NCBI RefSeq assembly: GCF_001021385.1
Contig: NZ_CP011773.1
Location: forward strand, 5,704,001-5,768,000
Reading direction: 5' to 3'
Length of the DNA: 64,000 nucleotides
Source of the DNA: Mycobacterium sp. EPa45
Lineage (GTDB): Bacteria > Actinomycetota > Actinomycetes > Mycobacteriales > Mycobacteriaceae
Shown here: piece by piece, positions 27,589 through 35,561 of the stretch
How the letters are laid out: each line of letters starts with the position of its first letter
Position numbering within the stretch: position 1 is the stretch's first letter
The notes under the pieces: model-generated
Database searches by the model: none
Seen by the model: only the letters and a program-made list of their open reading frames with translations
What the model was told of the DNA's origin: nothing
Program-made: the position numbers and the translations under genes

Positions 27589-28923
27589 CTACGCGGGAAT
27601 CCAGTTGCCGTGGAAGCCGTATGGCACCCGCCGGGGTAGTTCGATGCGCGCGACCGGCTTACCCGCGAAATCGGAGGCATCCAGGATCACCAGATCACTT
27701 CCGTTGCGCGCGGCGTCATAGACATAACCGACATACCAGCCGTTGCTCTCGTCGGCCGGCCCTGACCTCGACGGGACGAAGACCGCCTCCCCCGGGCCGC
27801 CCGGCACCAGGCCGGTGCCGAAGCGGTGCTCGACAGCGCTGCCGTCGGTCAGGTCGTGGCGCACCAGACTGGCGTCGCCGACGGAAACCGAGTAACGGGC
27901 GGGCAGGCCGGCCAGCCGGTCATCGATCCGTGGGAACTCCACCGCGCGGTCGTCGAGCTGACGCTCGCTGACCGCACCACTTTGCAGATCGAGCGTCCAG
28001 CTCCACATCACCGCGTTGGCATCGAACCCGCCGTTGTCCCGCCACAGTTCGGCGTAGCGGACAGCCTGCAGCACAATGGATTTCCCGTCAGCAGTCTCAT
28101 GGGCATTGGCGACATGGAAGACGTAACAAGGATCGATGTCGAACCAACGGATCTCACCGAACGGATCGTCGCGGCGCAGTACACCCAGCCGGGCACCATA
28201 GTCGTCGTCCCAGCGGTAGGGCATGTCGCCCTCGCCGCGCATCGCGATGTCGAGATTGAACACGATCGGCAGATCCATGAAGATCACGTGCTCCGCGGTC
28301 AGCGCGAAGTCGTGCATCATGGTGTGCGCCTTGACATCCAGCGGACGGTTGATGGTCAGCTCGCCGCTGGCGTCAGCTCGGTGGTAGGTCACGTACGGCT
28401 CGAAGATGCTGCCGTATCCGAAAAAGTGCAGTTCTCCGGTTGTCGGGCAGATCTTGGGGTGCGCGGTCATCGAGTTCTGCAGCTTGCCGCCAAAGTCGTA
28501 GCAGCCCACCGTCTCGAGTTCATTGGTGATCTCGTACGGGAACGACGACTCCACCAACGCCAGCGTCTTGCCGGCGTGGTTGACGACGTGGGTGTTGGCG
28601 ACAGCGGCGCGAAGGTCGCGGGTGCCGTCCTCGCGGTAGAGCGGGAATGGGTCCACGAAACTGTCGGTGCGCACCCAGCGGTTGCGGTACCACTGGGCCG
28701 CGCCACCCTCGATGCGGACGCCGTGGATCATCCCGTCGCCGGTGAACCAGTGACTGTTGGGCTGCCGCGGATTCGGGCCGTTGCGCAGGTACCAGCCGTC
28801 GAGTTCGGGTGGAATGGCGCCCTCGACGGGCAGGTGAGTCTCGGTCAATTCGTCCGGCACCGGCGCGTAGTTGCCGCGCTGAAAGAACTGCCCCTCGGCG
28901 GGCAAGTTGGCTGTTTCCGTCAT
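27589..28923 (-). CDS. Carotenoid/stilbene cleavage oxygenase
   Basis: The 444-residue seven-bladed propeller enzyme retains the four iron-binding histidines in their family contexts: MTAHPKI (about 169), MMHDFAL (about 204), VFHVANAH (about 270) and the final PYGFHGNWIP. The family cleaves C=C bonds of carotenoids, apocarotenoids or lignostilbenes with O2. It resembles M. tuberculosis Rv0654-type enzymes. The ATG at 28923 is chosen because the upstream frame runs through the operator repeats. It heads a minus-strand run with SDR, SnoaL, ParB-like and antiporter genes. Confidence 0.9.
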   Translation of the reverse strand: MTETANLPAEGQFFQRGNYAPVPDELTETHLPVEGAIPPELDGWYLRNGPNPRQPNSHWFTGDGMIHGVRIEGGAAQWYRNRWVRTDSFVDPFPLYREDGTRDLRAAVANTHVVNHAGKTLALVESSFPYEITNELETVGCYDFGGKLQNSMTAHPKICPTTGELHFFGYGSIFEPYVTYHRADASGELTINRPLDVKAHTMMHDFALTAEHVIFMDLPIVFNLDIAMRGEGDMPYRWDDDYGARLGVLRRDDPFGEIRWFDIDPCYVFHVANAHETADGKSIVLQAVRYAELWRDNGGFDANAVMWSWTLDLQSGAVSERQLDDRAVEFPRIDDRLAGLPARYSVSVGDASLVRHDLTDGSAVEHRFGTGLVPGGPGEAVFVPSRSGPADESNGWYVGYVYDAARNGSDLVILDASDFAGKPVARIELPRRVPYGFHGNWIPA

Positions 28924-28938
28924 GCCGACAACTTTGAC

Positions 28939-28996
28939 AGTCCACTGATGACATGTCAATGGTGAACTGTTAGATAGTCCACAATTGACATGTCGA
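28939..28996. promoter_or_regulatory. Twin 21-bp direct repeats: probable PadR operators
   Basis: Two 21-base repeats (28939-28959 and 28976-28996) share AGTCCAC, three variable bases and TGACATGTC. Only about three or four positions differ, and their starts are 37 bases apart. Each contains the near-palindromic core TGACATGTC(A). They fill the 89-base gap between the divergent carotenoid oxygenase and padR genes, exactly where an autoregulating PadR protein would bind. Confidence 0.7.
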
Positions 28997-29012
28997 GCTC
29001 TACGATGAATCC

Positions 29013-29537
29013 GTGAGCCTTCGGTACGCAGCACTGGGCCTCCTCGCCCAGCAACCCGGCAGCGGGTACGACCTGCTCAAACGTTTCGACGTGTCGATGG
29101 CCAACGTCTGGCCCGCGACCCAGAGCCAGCTCTACGGTGAACTCAACAAGCTGGCCAACGCGGGCCTCATCGAGGTCACCGACGTCGGCCCCCGTGGCCG
29201 CAAGGAATACCGCGTCACCGAGGCCGGCCGTCGGGATCTGCTGCGCTGGATGACCAATCCCCAGGACGATCCGCCCTACCGCAGCGCCGAACTGCTGCGG
29301 GTGTTCCTGCTCAGCGAGATGACGTCCGAGCAGGCCCGGGCCTACATGCTCTCGGTCGCCGAACACGCCGAAGCCGAGCTCACACGCTACGAACAGGTGC
29401 GCGATTCCATGGACTGGGGCGACGGCGACGTGGGGTTTTACGGGCGCGCGGCCCTGGAATTCGGCCTGCGGATCGAGGCCATGGAAGCCGAGTGGGCCCG
29501 CTGGGTGGTCCAGGAGATCGATCAAAGATCCTTCTGA
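29013..29537 (+). CDS. PadR-family regulator
   Basis: The 174-residue repressor has an N-terminal winged helix (SLRYAALGLLAQQPGSGYDLLKRF...SQLYGELNKLANAGLIEV) and a C-terminal helical Vir_act_alpha-type dimerisation region. PadR proteins respond to phenolic acids, drugs or other small molecules and repress a neighbouring gene. The GTG start lies 16 bases past the second operator repeat. Its divergent partner is the carotenoid oxygenase. Confidence 0.9.
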   Translation: MSLRYAALGLLAQQPGSGYDLLKRFDVSMANVWPATQSQLYGELNKLANAGLIEVTDVGPRGRKEYRVTEAGRRDLLRWMTNPQDDPPYRSAELLRVFLLSEMTSEQARAYMLSVAEHAEAELTRYEQVRDSMDWGDGDVGFYGRAALEFGLRIEAMEAEWARWVVQEIDQRSF

Positions 29538-29556
29538 ACGTTGCATCGCGATAGTT

Positions 29557-29581
29557 TCCGATATATCGTCAACGTATCGGA
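29557..29581. promoter_or_regulatory. Inverted repeat upstream of second padR gene
   Basis: TCCGATA (29557-29563) and TATCGGA (29575-29581) form a perfect 7-bp inverted repeat with an 11-base spacer. An inner CGATATATCG palindrome overlaps the left arm. It lies 39 bases before the second PadR start and is a likely autoregulatory site. Confidence 0.6.
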
Positions 29582-29620
29582 GACGCATTCGGCGTTTCCT
29601 GACCAGAAACGAGAACTTCC

Positions 29621-30355
29621 ATGAACACCCCATTTCCCCAGTTCGGAGGCCCTCAGATGGGCCGTCCCAGCTTTGGTCCCGGCTTCGGCCCGGGTTTCGG
29701 TTTCGCCCCCGCAGGGCGAGGCCATCGACACGACCGGCATGGCCGTCGCGAGCTCCGCGAGCAGTTGCGTGAGCAGTTCCGCGAGCACGGTGGTCGCCAC
29801 GACGGTCCGCCCTTCGGCCCGCGCGGCGGCTTCGGCCCCGGCTTCGGCCCGGACTTCGGTCCCGGCTTCGGCTTCGGCCCCGGCGGACGCGGTCGTCGCG
29901 GTCACGGCCGCGGACGCGGTCGTCGCGGTGACGTGCGAACCGCAATCCTCAAGTTGCTTGCGGAGCGACCGATGCACGGCTACGAGATGATCCAGGAAAT
30001 CGCCGAGCGCAGCCAGGATCTGTGGAAGCCGAGCCCCGGCTCGGTCTACCCGACCCTACAACTGTTGGTCGATGAAGGACTGATCGTCTCCGGCGAATCC
30101 GAAGGCAGCAAGAAGCTCTTCGAGTTGACCGACGAAGGTCGCGCGGCAGCCGAGAAGATCGAGACCGCGCCGTGGGACGAGATCACCGAGGGCGCCGACC
30201 CCGGCCAGGTCAACATCCGTGCCGCCGTGGGCCAGTTGTTCGGCGCCGTACGGCAAGCGGCGTTCGCCGCCAACCCCGAACAGCAGCAGCGCATCGTCGA
30301 CATCGTCAACAATGCGCGCCGGGAGATCTACCAGATCCTCGGCGAGTCGGAGTAA
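29621..30355 (+). CDS. PadR-family regulator with Gly/Phe/Pro-rich N-terminal arm
   Basis: A 244-residue protein. Residues 1-105 are low complexity, with repeated FGPGFGPGFG and Arg/His/Gly segments. A normal PadR winged helix follows from about residue 107 (VRTAILKLLAERPMHGYEMIQEI...PSPGSVYPTLQLLVDEGLI) and a C-terminal helix. The arm is aromatic- and Arg-rich, features of regions that self-associate or phase separate; that is inference. Its own upstream inverted repeat suggests autoregulation. Confidence 0.88.
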   Translation: MNTPFPQFGGPQMGRPSFGPGFGPGFGFAPAGRGHRHDRHGRRELREQLREQFREHGGRHDGPPFGPRGGFGPGFGPDFGPGFGFGPGGRGRRGHGRGRGRRGDVRTAILKLLAERPMHGYEMIQEIAERSQDLWKPSPGSVYPTLQLLVDEGLIVSGESEGSKKLFELTDEGRAAAEKIETAPWDEITEGADPGQVNIRAAVGQLFGAVRQAAFAANPEQQQRIVDIVNNARREIYQILGESE

Positions 30356-30363
30356 GACCCAAC

Positions 30364-30404
30364 CGGGCGCGGTTTCGTTCGTCCAGCGAACGAAACCGCG
30401 CCCG
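30364..30404. terminator. Long perfect hairpin between convergent padR2 and glpK
   Basis: An 18-bp perfect stem (cgggcgcggtttcgttcg with its complement) encloses a 5-base loop. It lies 8 bases after the PadR stop and 2 bases past the glpK stop, so it can terminate both. Confidence 0.85.
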
Positions 30405-30406
30405 AT

Positions 30407-31939
30407 TCACGAGACGTCGACCCAGTCCAGCGTGCGCTGCACGGCCTTACGCCATCCGGCGTAGCCAGCTTCGCGCTGGTCGTCATCCCACGCCGGCGAC
30501 CAGCGCCGGTCCTCCCGCCAATTGGCCCGCAGGTCATCGGGATCCGCCCAGAAACCCACCGCCAGTCCGGCCGCATACGCCGCGCCCAACGCGGTCGTCT
30601 CGGCAACCACCGGCCGCACCACGTCCACCCCGAGCACATCGGCCTGGATCTGCATGCACAGCTCGTTTTGCGTGACGCCGCCGTCGACCTTCAAAACCTC
30701 AAGGTGCACACCGGAATCGGCTTCCATCGCGTCGACCACGTCGCGGCTCTGGTAGCAGATCGCCTCCAGCGTCGCGCGGGCGACGTGCGCGTTGGAGTTG
30801 TAGCGGGAAAGCCCCACGATGGCCCCGCGCGCATCGGAGCGCCAATACGGCGCGAACAGACCCGAAAACGCCGGCACGAAGTACACACCGCCGTTGTCGT
30901 CGACCTGCCGGGCCAGTGTCTCGCTCTGCGACGCACCACTGATGATGCCCAGCTGATCGCGCAGCCACTGCACCGCCGAGCCCGTCACCGCGATCGAACC
31001 CTCAAGAGCATAAACGGGTTTCGCGTCTCCCCCAGCTCTGGGCGCGAACTGATAGCACACCGTCGTCAGCAGTCCGTTCTCGCTGCGCACGATCTTCTCG
31101 CCGGTGTTGAGCAGCAGGAAGTTTCCGGTGCCGTAGGTGTTCTTCGCCTCGCCCGGACTCAAGCACACCTGCCCCACCATCGCCGCCTGCTGGTCGCCGA
31201 GGATGCCGGTCAACGGCACCTCACCGCCCAGCGGGCCGCCGGACAGCGTCACCCCGTACGGTTCCGGTGACGACGACGGCCGGATCTCGGGCAGCATCGC
31301 ACGCGGAACCCCGAAGAGCGACAACAGTTCGTCGTCCCAGTCCAGGGTTTCCAGGTTCATCAGCATGGTGCGGCTGGCGTTCGTCACATCGGTGACGTGT
31401 ACGCCACCGTGCGCTCCCCCGGTCAGATTCCACAGCACCCAGGTGTCAGGCGTGCCGAACAGCGCATCGCCGCGCTCGGCATCGGCGCGCACCCCGTCGA
31501 CGTTCTCCAGGATCCACTGCAGCTTGCCGCCGGAGAAATACGTCGCCGGGGGCAGACCTGCCTTGCGCCGGATCACGTCACCGCGCCCGTCCCGATCCAG
31601 CGCCGACGCGATCCGATCGGTGCGGGTGTCCTGCCACACGATCGCATTGTGGTACGGGCGCCCAGTCTTGCGATTCCACACCAGCGTGGTCTCTCGCTGA
31701 TTGGTGATGCCCAACGCGGCCAGGTCGCCAATGCTCAGGTTCGTCTTGTTTAGCGCCGAGACCACCACCGTCTGGGTGCGCTCCCAGATCTCCACGGGGT
31801 TGTGCTCAACCCAGCCGGACTGCGGCAGGATCTGCTCGTGCTCGAGCTGGTGCCGGCCTACCTCGGCGCCCTCGTGATCGAAGATCATGCAGCGGGTGCT
31901 GGTGGTGCCCTGGTCAATCGAGGCGACAAAGTCAGCCAA
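30407..31939 (-). CDS. glpK: Glycerol kinase
   Basis: At 510 residues this FGGY-family kinase matches M. tuberculosis GlpK (517 aa). It phosphorylates glycerol to glycerol-3-phosphate. Seen motifs: [10 protein letters not shown] (phosphate 1), the family signature [14 protein letters not shown] region, [23 protein letters not shown] and [10 protein letters not shown] (adenosine/phosphate 2). The probable start is TTG 31939, preceded by CAGGAGCACCG; upstream residues are not conserved. Only 50 bases separate it from the divergent methyltransferase. Confidence 0.95.
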   Translation of the reverse strand: MADFVASIDQGTTSTRCMIFDHEGAEVGRHQLEHEQILPQSGWVEHNPVEIWERTQTVVVSALNKTNLSIGDLAALGITNQRETTLVWNRKTGRPYHNAIVWQDTRTDRIASALDRDGRGDVIRRKAGLPPATYFSGGKLQWILENVDGVRADAERGDALFGTPDTWVLWNLTGGAHGGVHVTDVTNASRTMLMNLETLDWDDELLSLFGVPRAMLPEIRPSSSPEPYGVTLSGGPLGGEVPLTGILGDQQAAMVGQVCLSPGEAKNTYGTGNFLLLNTGEKIVRSENGLLTTVCYQFAPRAGGDAKPVYALEGSIAVTGSAVQWLRDQLGIISGASQSETLARQVDDNGGVYFVPAFSGLFAPYWRSDARGAIVGLSRYNSNAHVARATLEAICYQSRDVVDAMEADSGVHLEVLKVDGGVTQNELCMQIQADVLGVDVVRPVVAETTALGAAYAAGLAVGFWADPDDLRANWREDRRWSPAWDDDQREAGYAGWRKAVQRTLDWVDVS

Positions 31940-31989
31940 CGGTGCTCCTGAAGACGTGCGACGCTGCTCGTGCAGCGAACCTTTCGTCC

Positions 31990-32748
31990 ATGATGGCCTA
32001 CATGGCATCCCAGATCACCGACATCGCCGACATGCCGCGGGGTGGGCCGGACGCCTCCTGGCTGGATCGCCTGCTGGAAACCGACCGCCTCGAGTACCTC
32101 GACCGCGACGACGTCGACGACGACGTCAAGCGCGGCATCGTGACCGCACTGGACGTCGTCGGTTCACTGTTCCGCGAGCATGACCGCAATGCCGAACTGG
32201 TGCTGCGCGAGGTCGCCGACACCGTCGACCCCACCATCCTCGAACTCGGTGCCGGCCATGGCGTGCTGTCACGCAAGGTGCTCGAGCAGCACCCGACCGC
32301 TCACGTGACGGTCTCCGATGTGAACGCCGAATCGGTGGCGGCGATGACTGCCTCTGATCTCGGTAGCCACCCGCGCGCCACGGTGCGCACCATCGACGCG
32401 ACCGCGATCGACGCGGCCGACGGCGCCTTCGACCTCGCCGTCTTCGCGTTGGCATTTCACCACCTACCGCCGGTACAGGCCGCCCAGGTTCTCGCTGAAG
32501 GGACGCGGGTCGCCGCCGAGCTGCTGGTGATCGATCTGCCTCGGATGCCGTCGCTACTCCACATCGGCAAGCTGGCGGCGATGGCGCCGCTGGTGTGGTG
32601 GCCGTTCGTCCATGACGGCCTGATCAGTTCGCTGCGCTCGTACAGTCCGTCGGCGCTGCGAGCGCTCGGTGCCCACGCAGGCGTGGCCGTCGACGTCAGC
32701 ACCAACCCGTTCGACCGGCAGGTTCTTCGGGCCCAGCGGCGTGGTTGA
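31990..32748 (+). CDS. Class I SAM-dependent methyltransferase (Rv3699-like)
   Basis: The ~252-residue enzyme has motif [16 protein letters not shown], an acidic motif [10 protein letters not shown] and motif post-[18 protein letters not shown]. The substrate is unknown. Start choice is uncertain: ATG codons at 31990, 31993 and 32002 are clustered without a clear ribosome site. It is followed 48 bases later by the glutamate-cysteine-ligase-like gene. The two homologues also neighbour each other in M. tuberculosis, in the opposite order. Confidence 0.83.
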   Translation: MMAYMASQITDIADMPRGGPDASWLDRLLETDRLEYLDRDDVDDDVKRGIVTALDVVGSLFREHDRNAELVLREVADTVDPTILELGAGHGVLSRKVLEQHPTAHVTVSDVNAESVAAMTASDLGSHPRATVRTIDATAIDAADGAFDLAVFALAFHHLPPVQAAQVLAEGTRVAAELLVIDLPRMPSLLHIGKLAAMAPLVWWPFVHDGLISSLRSYSPSALRALGAHAGVAVDVSTNPFDRQVLRAQRRG

Positions 32749-32796
32749 CGGTGCCCGAGCTTGCGCAGCTTGGCCTGAACCGGTTCCATCGACCAC

Positions 32797-34275
32797 ATGG
32801 GCGACGAGGTCACGCACGCCACCTACAGCCGGGCGCATCGGCAGGAATACCGGCGCAAGGTCCAGCGCTGCCTCGACGTGTTCGAAACCATGCTGGCCCA
32901 GTCCAGTTTCGAGTTCGACCGCCCGCTGACCGGGATGGAGATCGAGTGCAACCTGGTCACCGATGACTACCAGCCCGCGATGTCCAACCAGGAGGTACTG
33001 GAAGCGATTGCGGACCCGGCCTACCAGACCGAATTGGGTGCCTACAACATCGAATTCAATGTTCCGCCGCGGCCGCTGCCCGGGCGCACGGCACTGGAAC
33101 TGGAAGCCGAGGTCCGCGCCAGCCTGAATGCCGCCGAGACCAAGGCCAACTCCGATAACGCGCATATCGTCATGATCGGGATCCTGCCGACGTTGATGCC
33201 GCAGCACCTCACCGGCAGCTGGATGAGCCCGTCGCTGCGCTATCAGGCGCTCAACGACTCGATCTTCACCGCCCGCGGCGAGGACATCCTCATCGACATC
33301 ACCGGCCCCGAGCGGCTCAGCTTGCATGCGGAGTCGATCGCGCCCGAATCCGCCTGCACCAGTATGCAATTGCATCTGCAGGTGTCGCCGGCCGACTTCG
33401 CCGCCAACTGGAACGCAGCTCAGGTGCTGGCCGGCCCCCAGCTGGCCATCGGCGCCAACTCGCCCTATTTTTTCGGCCACCAGTTGTGGGCCGAGACGCG
33501 CATCGAATTGTTCGCCCAAGCCACCGACACCCGGCCCGACGAGCTCAAGGCTCAGGGTGTGCGTCCGCGGGTGTGGTTCGGGGAACGCTGGATCACCTCG
33601 ATCTTCGACCTCTTCGAAGAGAACGTCCGCTACTTCCCCTCCCTGCTGCCCGAATTATCCGACGAGGACCCGGTCGCCGAGCTGGCCGCCGGGCGCACCC
33701 CGCGGCTACCCGAGCTGCGGCTGCACAACGGCACGGTGTACCGCTGGAACCGACCGGTCTACGACGTCGTGAACGGCCGCCCCCATCTGCGCGTGGAAAA
33801 TCGAGTGCTGCCGGCCGGGCCGACGGTCGTCGACATGATGGCCAACTCAGCGTTCTACTACGGCGCGCTGCGGATCCTGTCCGAAGAGGACCGTCCGCTC
33901 TGGACAAAGATGAGTTTCGCTGCGGCACATGACAATTTCATCGAAGCCGCCCGGCACGGCATGGACGCCCGACTGTACTGGCCCGGGTTGGGTGAAATAA
34001 CTCCCGACGAGTTGGTGCTGCGGACCCTGCTGCCCATGGCCGACGAGGGCCTGCGCCGCTGGGGCGTGGCAACGGAGGTGCGTGAGCGCTATCTCGGCGT
34101 GATCGAGGGCCGCGCGAAGACCGGCCGCAACGGGTCGGTGTGGCAAGTGGCGACCGTGCAGGCGTTGCAGCGCCGTGGCATGGCACGGCCACAGGCGCTG
34201 GCCGAGATGCTGCGCCGCTACTGCGGCCTGATGCACAGCAACGAACCGGTGCACACCTGGGAGATCACGACATGA
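32797..34275 (+). CDS. Glutamate-cysteine ligase-family protein (Rv3698-like)
   Basis: The 492-residue protein has the GCS2-type glutamine-synthetase-like fold markers GMEIECNLV (about 46-54) and LGAYNIEFNVPP (about 82-93), where Glu residues would bind Mg-ATP. It is a paralogue of EgtA, which lies 11 kb away. Whether it makes gamma-glutamylcysteine or another gamma-glutamyl peptide is unknown; mycobacteria lack glutathione. Start ATG 32797 (MGDEVTHATY) agrees with the family. Confidence 0.85.
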   Translation: MGDEVTHATYSRAHRQEYRRKVQRCLDVFETMLAQSSFEFDRPLTGMEIECNLVTDDYQPAMSNQEVLEAIADPAYQTELGAYNIEFNVPPRPLPGRTALELEAEVRASLNAAETKANSDNAHIVMIGILPTLMPQHLTGSWMSPSLRYQALNDSIFTARGEDILIDITGPERLSLHAESIAPESACTSMQLHLQVSPADFAANWNAAQVLAGPQLAIGANSPYFFGHQLWAETRIELFAQATDTRPDELKAQGVRPRVWFGERWITSIFDLFEENVRYFPSLLPELSDEDPVAELAAGRTPRLPELRLHNGTVYRWNRPVYDVVNGRPHLRVENRVLPAGPTVVDMMANSAFYYGALRILSEEDRPLWTKMSFAAAHDNFIEAARHGMDARLYWPGLGEITPDELVLRTLLPMADEGLRRWGVATEVRERYLGVIEGRAKTGRNGSVWQVATVQALQRRGMARPQALAEMLRRYCGLMHSNEPVHTWEITT

Positions 34276-34326
34276 CGGTCCGTGCCCGCCCGACGCGGTG
34301 ACGACACACTTCGTGATCGATGACAG

Positions 34327-34349
34327 GGGCCGGTTGACGACGCCGGCCC
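34327..34349 (+). terminator. Hairpin after the ligase-like gene
   Basis: GGGCCGG and CCGGCCC form a 7-bp stem with a 9-base loop, 51 bases after the stop, followed by CTCTTGCTC rather than a T tract. Moderate support. Confidence 0.5.
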
Positions 34350-34423
34350 TCTTGCTCACCGCCCACAAGGACGACTGATCGCCGTCGGCTCCGAGCAGCC
34401 GATGCGGCTGATCGCTCAAACCA

Positions 34424-34450
34424 AATCTGTGAATTGCGCTAGGGAATGCC
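34424..34450 (+). promoter_or_regulatory. Upstream motif shared with the MHS transporter gene (copy 1)
   Basis: AATCTGTGAA followed by TTGCGCTAGGGAATGCC lies 55 bases before the GRDP-like gene. A close relative lies at 35450-35476 before the transporter gene: identical first 10 bases, then TG, GC, AGG, AATG and CC kept with a one-base shift. No standard -10/-35 is obvious. Confidence 0.5.
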
Positions 34451-34504
34451 GCGTTCGGGCCCTGAGTACTTCCGCAGCCGAAGCGGCCGTTCGCATCATC
34501 GGCC

Positions 34505-35071
34505 ATGGACCTACTACGAACCCGTTACGGACAACTCCGGCGAGGCCGGGGGCTCGAGCGTGTCGAAGCCGCGCTCGCCGTACTCGACCTACCCGAGGCT
34601 GCGTTCAAGACCTGCCCGTGGCAACCCCGGGAACTCATCGAGACAGGTCTCAAGCAGTGGCTGCGCTGCTGCGCGGTGGCTCTCGGGGACCGGCGAATGA
34701 TCGGGATGCCCTCGCGTGCGGTCGACGAAGCATGGCATGGATTCATTCTCTGCACCGCAATGTATTCCACGTTCTGCGATAAGGCGTACGGCACATACCT
34801 GCACCACCATCCCGAGGGTGCGGCACCGCTCGGCACACCCGGAGCAACCGATTCCATCGGTGAGCAACTCGGCCGAACGGTCGTCGCATGGTCGTTGGTC
34901 GCCAGGCCCGAGGAGCGCTGCGTCCTTTGGGATCTCGACACCCGAGCTGCGGTGGAGTACCCCTGGGGCATCGACCAAGCGCGGGTCACGGCGATCGAAA
35001 CCGCTGTCGCCAATCTGAGTATTGGGCAAGGTAATGCTCTGCAGCGCAACGAATCTCTTGTCAGAGTCTGA
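34505..35071 (+). CDS. GRDP-like (glycine-rich-domain family) protein
   Basis: A 188-residue protein whose central segment AVDEAWHGFILCTAMYSTFCDKAYGTYLHHHPEG (about 73-106) follows the DUF1399/GRDP pattern (V-D-x2-W-H ... Y-x2-F-C-x4-G-x2-L-H-H-x-P). The conserved His and Cys could bind metal. Despite the family name there is no Gly-rich part here; a Gly/Cys-only tail is encoded by the next gene instead. It has no signal or membrane helix. Only 44 bases separate the two genes, so they are probably cotranscribed. No function is known. Confidence 0.65.
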   Translation: MDLLRTRYGQLRRGRGLERVEAALAVLDLPEAAFKTCPWQPRELIETGLKQWLRCCAVALGDRRMIGMPSRAVDEAWHGFILCTAMYSTFCDKAYGTYLHHHPEGAAPLGTPGATDSIGEQLGRTVVAWSLVARPEERCVLWDLDTRAAVEYPWGIDQARVTAIETAVANLSIGQGNALQRNESLVRV

Positions 35072-35115
35072 TCTTCCATTCACCGTAGGCGCATCACCAA
35101 GAAAGGGTCGACATC

Positions 35116-35430
35116 ATGAACGAGACAGTTGTCATCACAGGTGTGTTGTCGTTGGTTCTCACAGTAGCCGCAGCAGGTGCGGTGATCGTGGTTACCGCAG
35201 CGATCCGCGCGGCCCGTCGCCGCAGCACAAGCATCCAGGACCGAGGCCGGCGCGCGATCACCGAACTCGGCATGGACCGCAGGCGCCGCCAGGTGTGGGG
35301 TGCCGCGTCGCTGGGGGCCATCGCCGCCGGTGCGGAATCCAGTTGCGGCGCCGGAGGTGCCGGCGGCGGCTGCGGAGGAGGCGGCGGTTGCGGAGGTGGC
35401 GGTTGCGGCGGCGGTGGTTGCGGCGGGTGA
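35116..35430 (+). CDS. Membrane-anchored protein with Cys/Gly-only C-terminal tail
   Basis: A 104-residue protein in three parts: an N-terminal membrane helix (about 5-30), a basic cytoplasmic-type segment (RAARRRSTSIQDRGRRAITELGMDRRRRQ), and from about residue 75 a tail of only Cys, Gly and Ala, ending CGGGGGCGGGGCGGGGCGG. Cysteines recur every four to six residues. A good ribosome site (AAAGGG) precedes ATG 35116. Similar Cys/Gly tails occur on TIGR04222-type proteins, whose function is unknown. Metal binding, crosslinking or modified-peptide roles are all possible. Confidence 0.72.
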   Translation: MNETVVITGVLSLVLTVAAAGAVIVVTAAIRAARRRSTSIQDRGRRAITELGMDRRRRQVWGAASLGAIAAGAESSCGAGGAGGGCGGGGGCGGGGCGGGGCGG

Positions 35431-35449
35431 CGACCATGGGCATCAGGTG

Positions 35450-35476
35450 AATCTGTGAAATGTGCAAGGAATGGCC
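35450..35476 (+). promoter_or_regulatory. Upstream motif shared with the GRDP-like gene (copy 2)
   Basis: AATCTGTGAA followed by ATGTGCAAGGAATGGCC lies 85 bases before the transporter start and 20 bases after the Cys/Gly protein stop. See the copy at 34424-34450. Confidence 0.5.
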
Positions 35477-35561
35477 GTCAATCCCACGAAACAGCTTCCC
35501 GGCGGGCGACCGTCGCCACATGATGAACGGCACTGACATGCAATGGAGGGGGACGACTATC

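Noticed and set aside
34402..34782. 126-codon frame overlapping the GRDP-like gene start
   Set aside because: Different frame, Arg-rich and without motifs; the GRDP-like frame contains the conserved WH/FC/LHHxP pattern.
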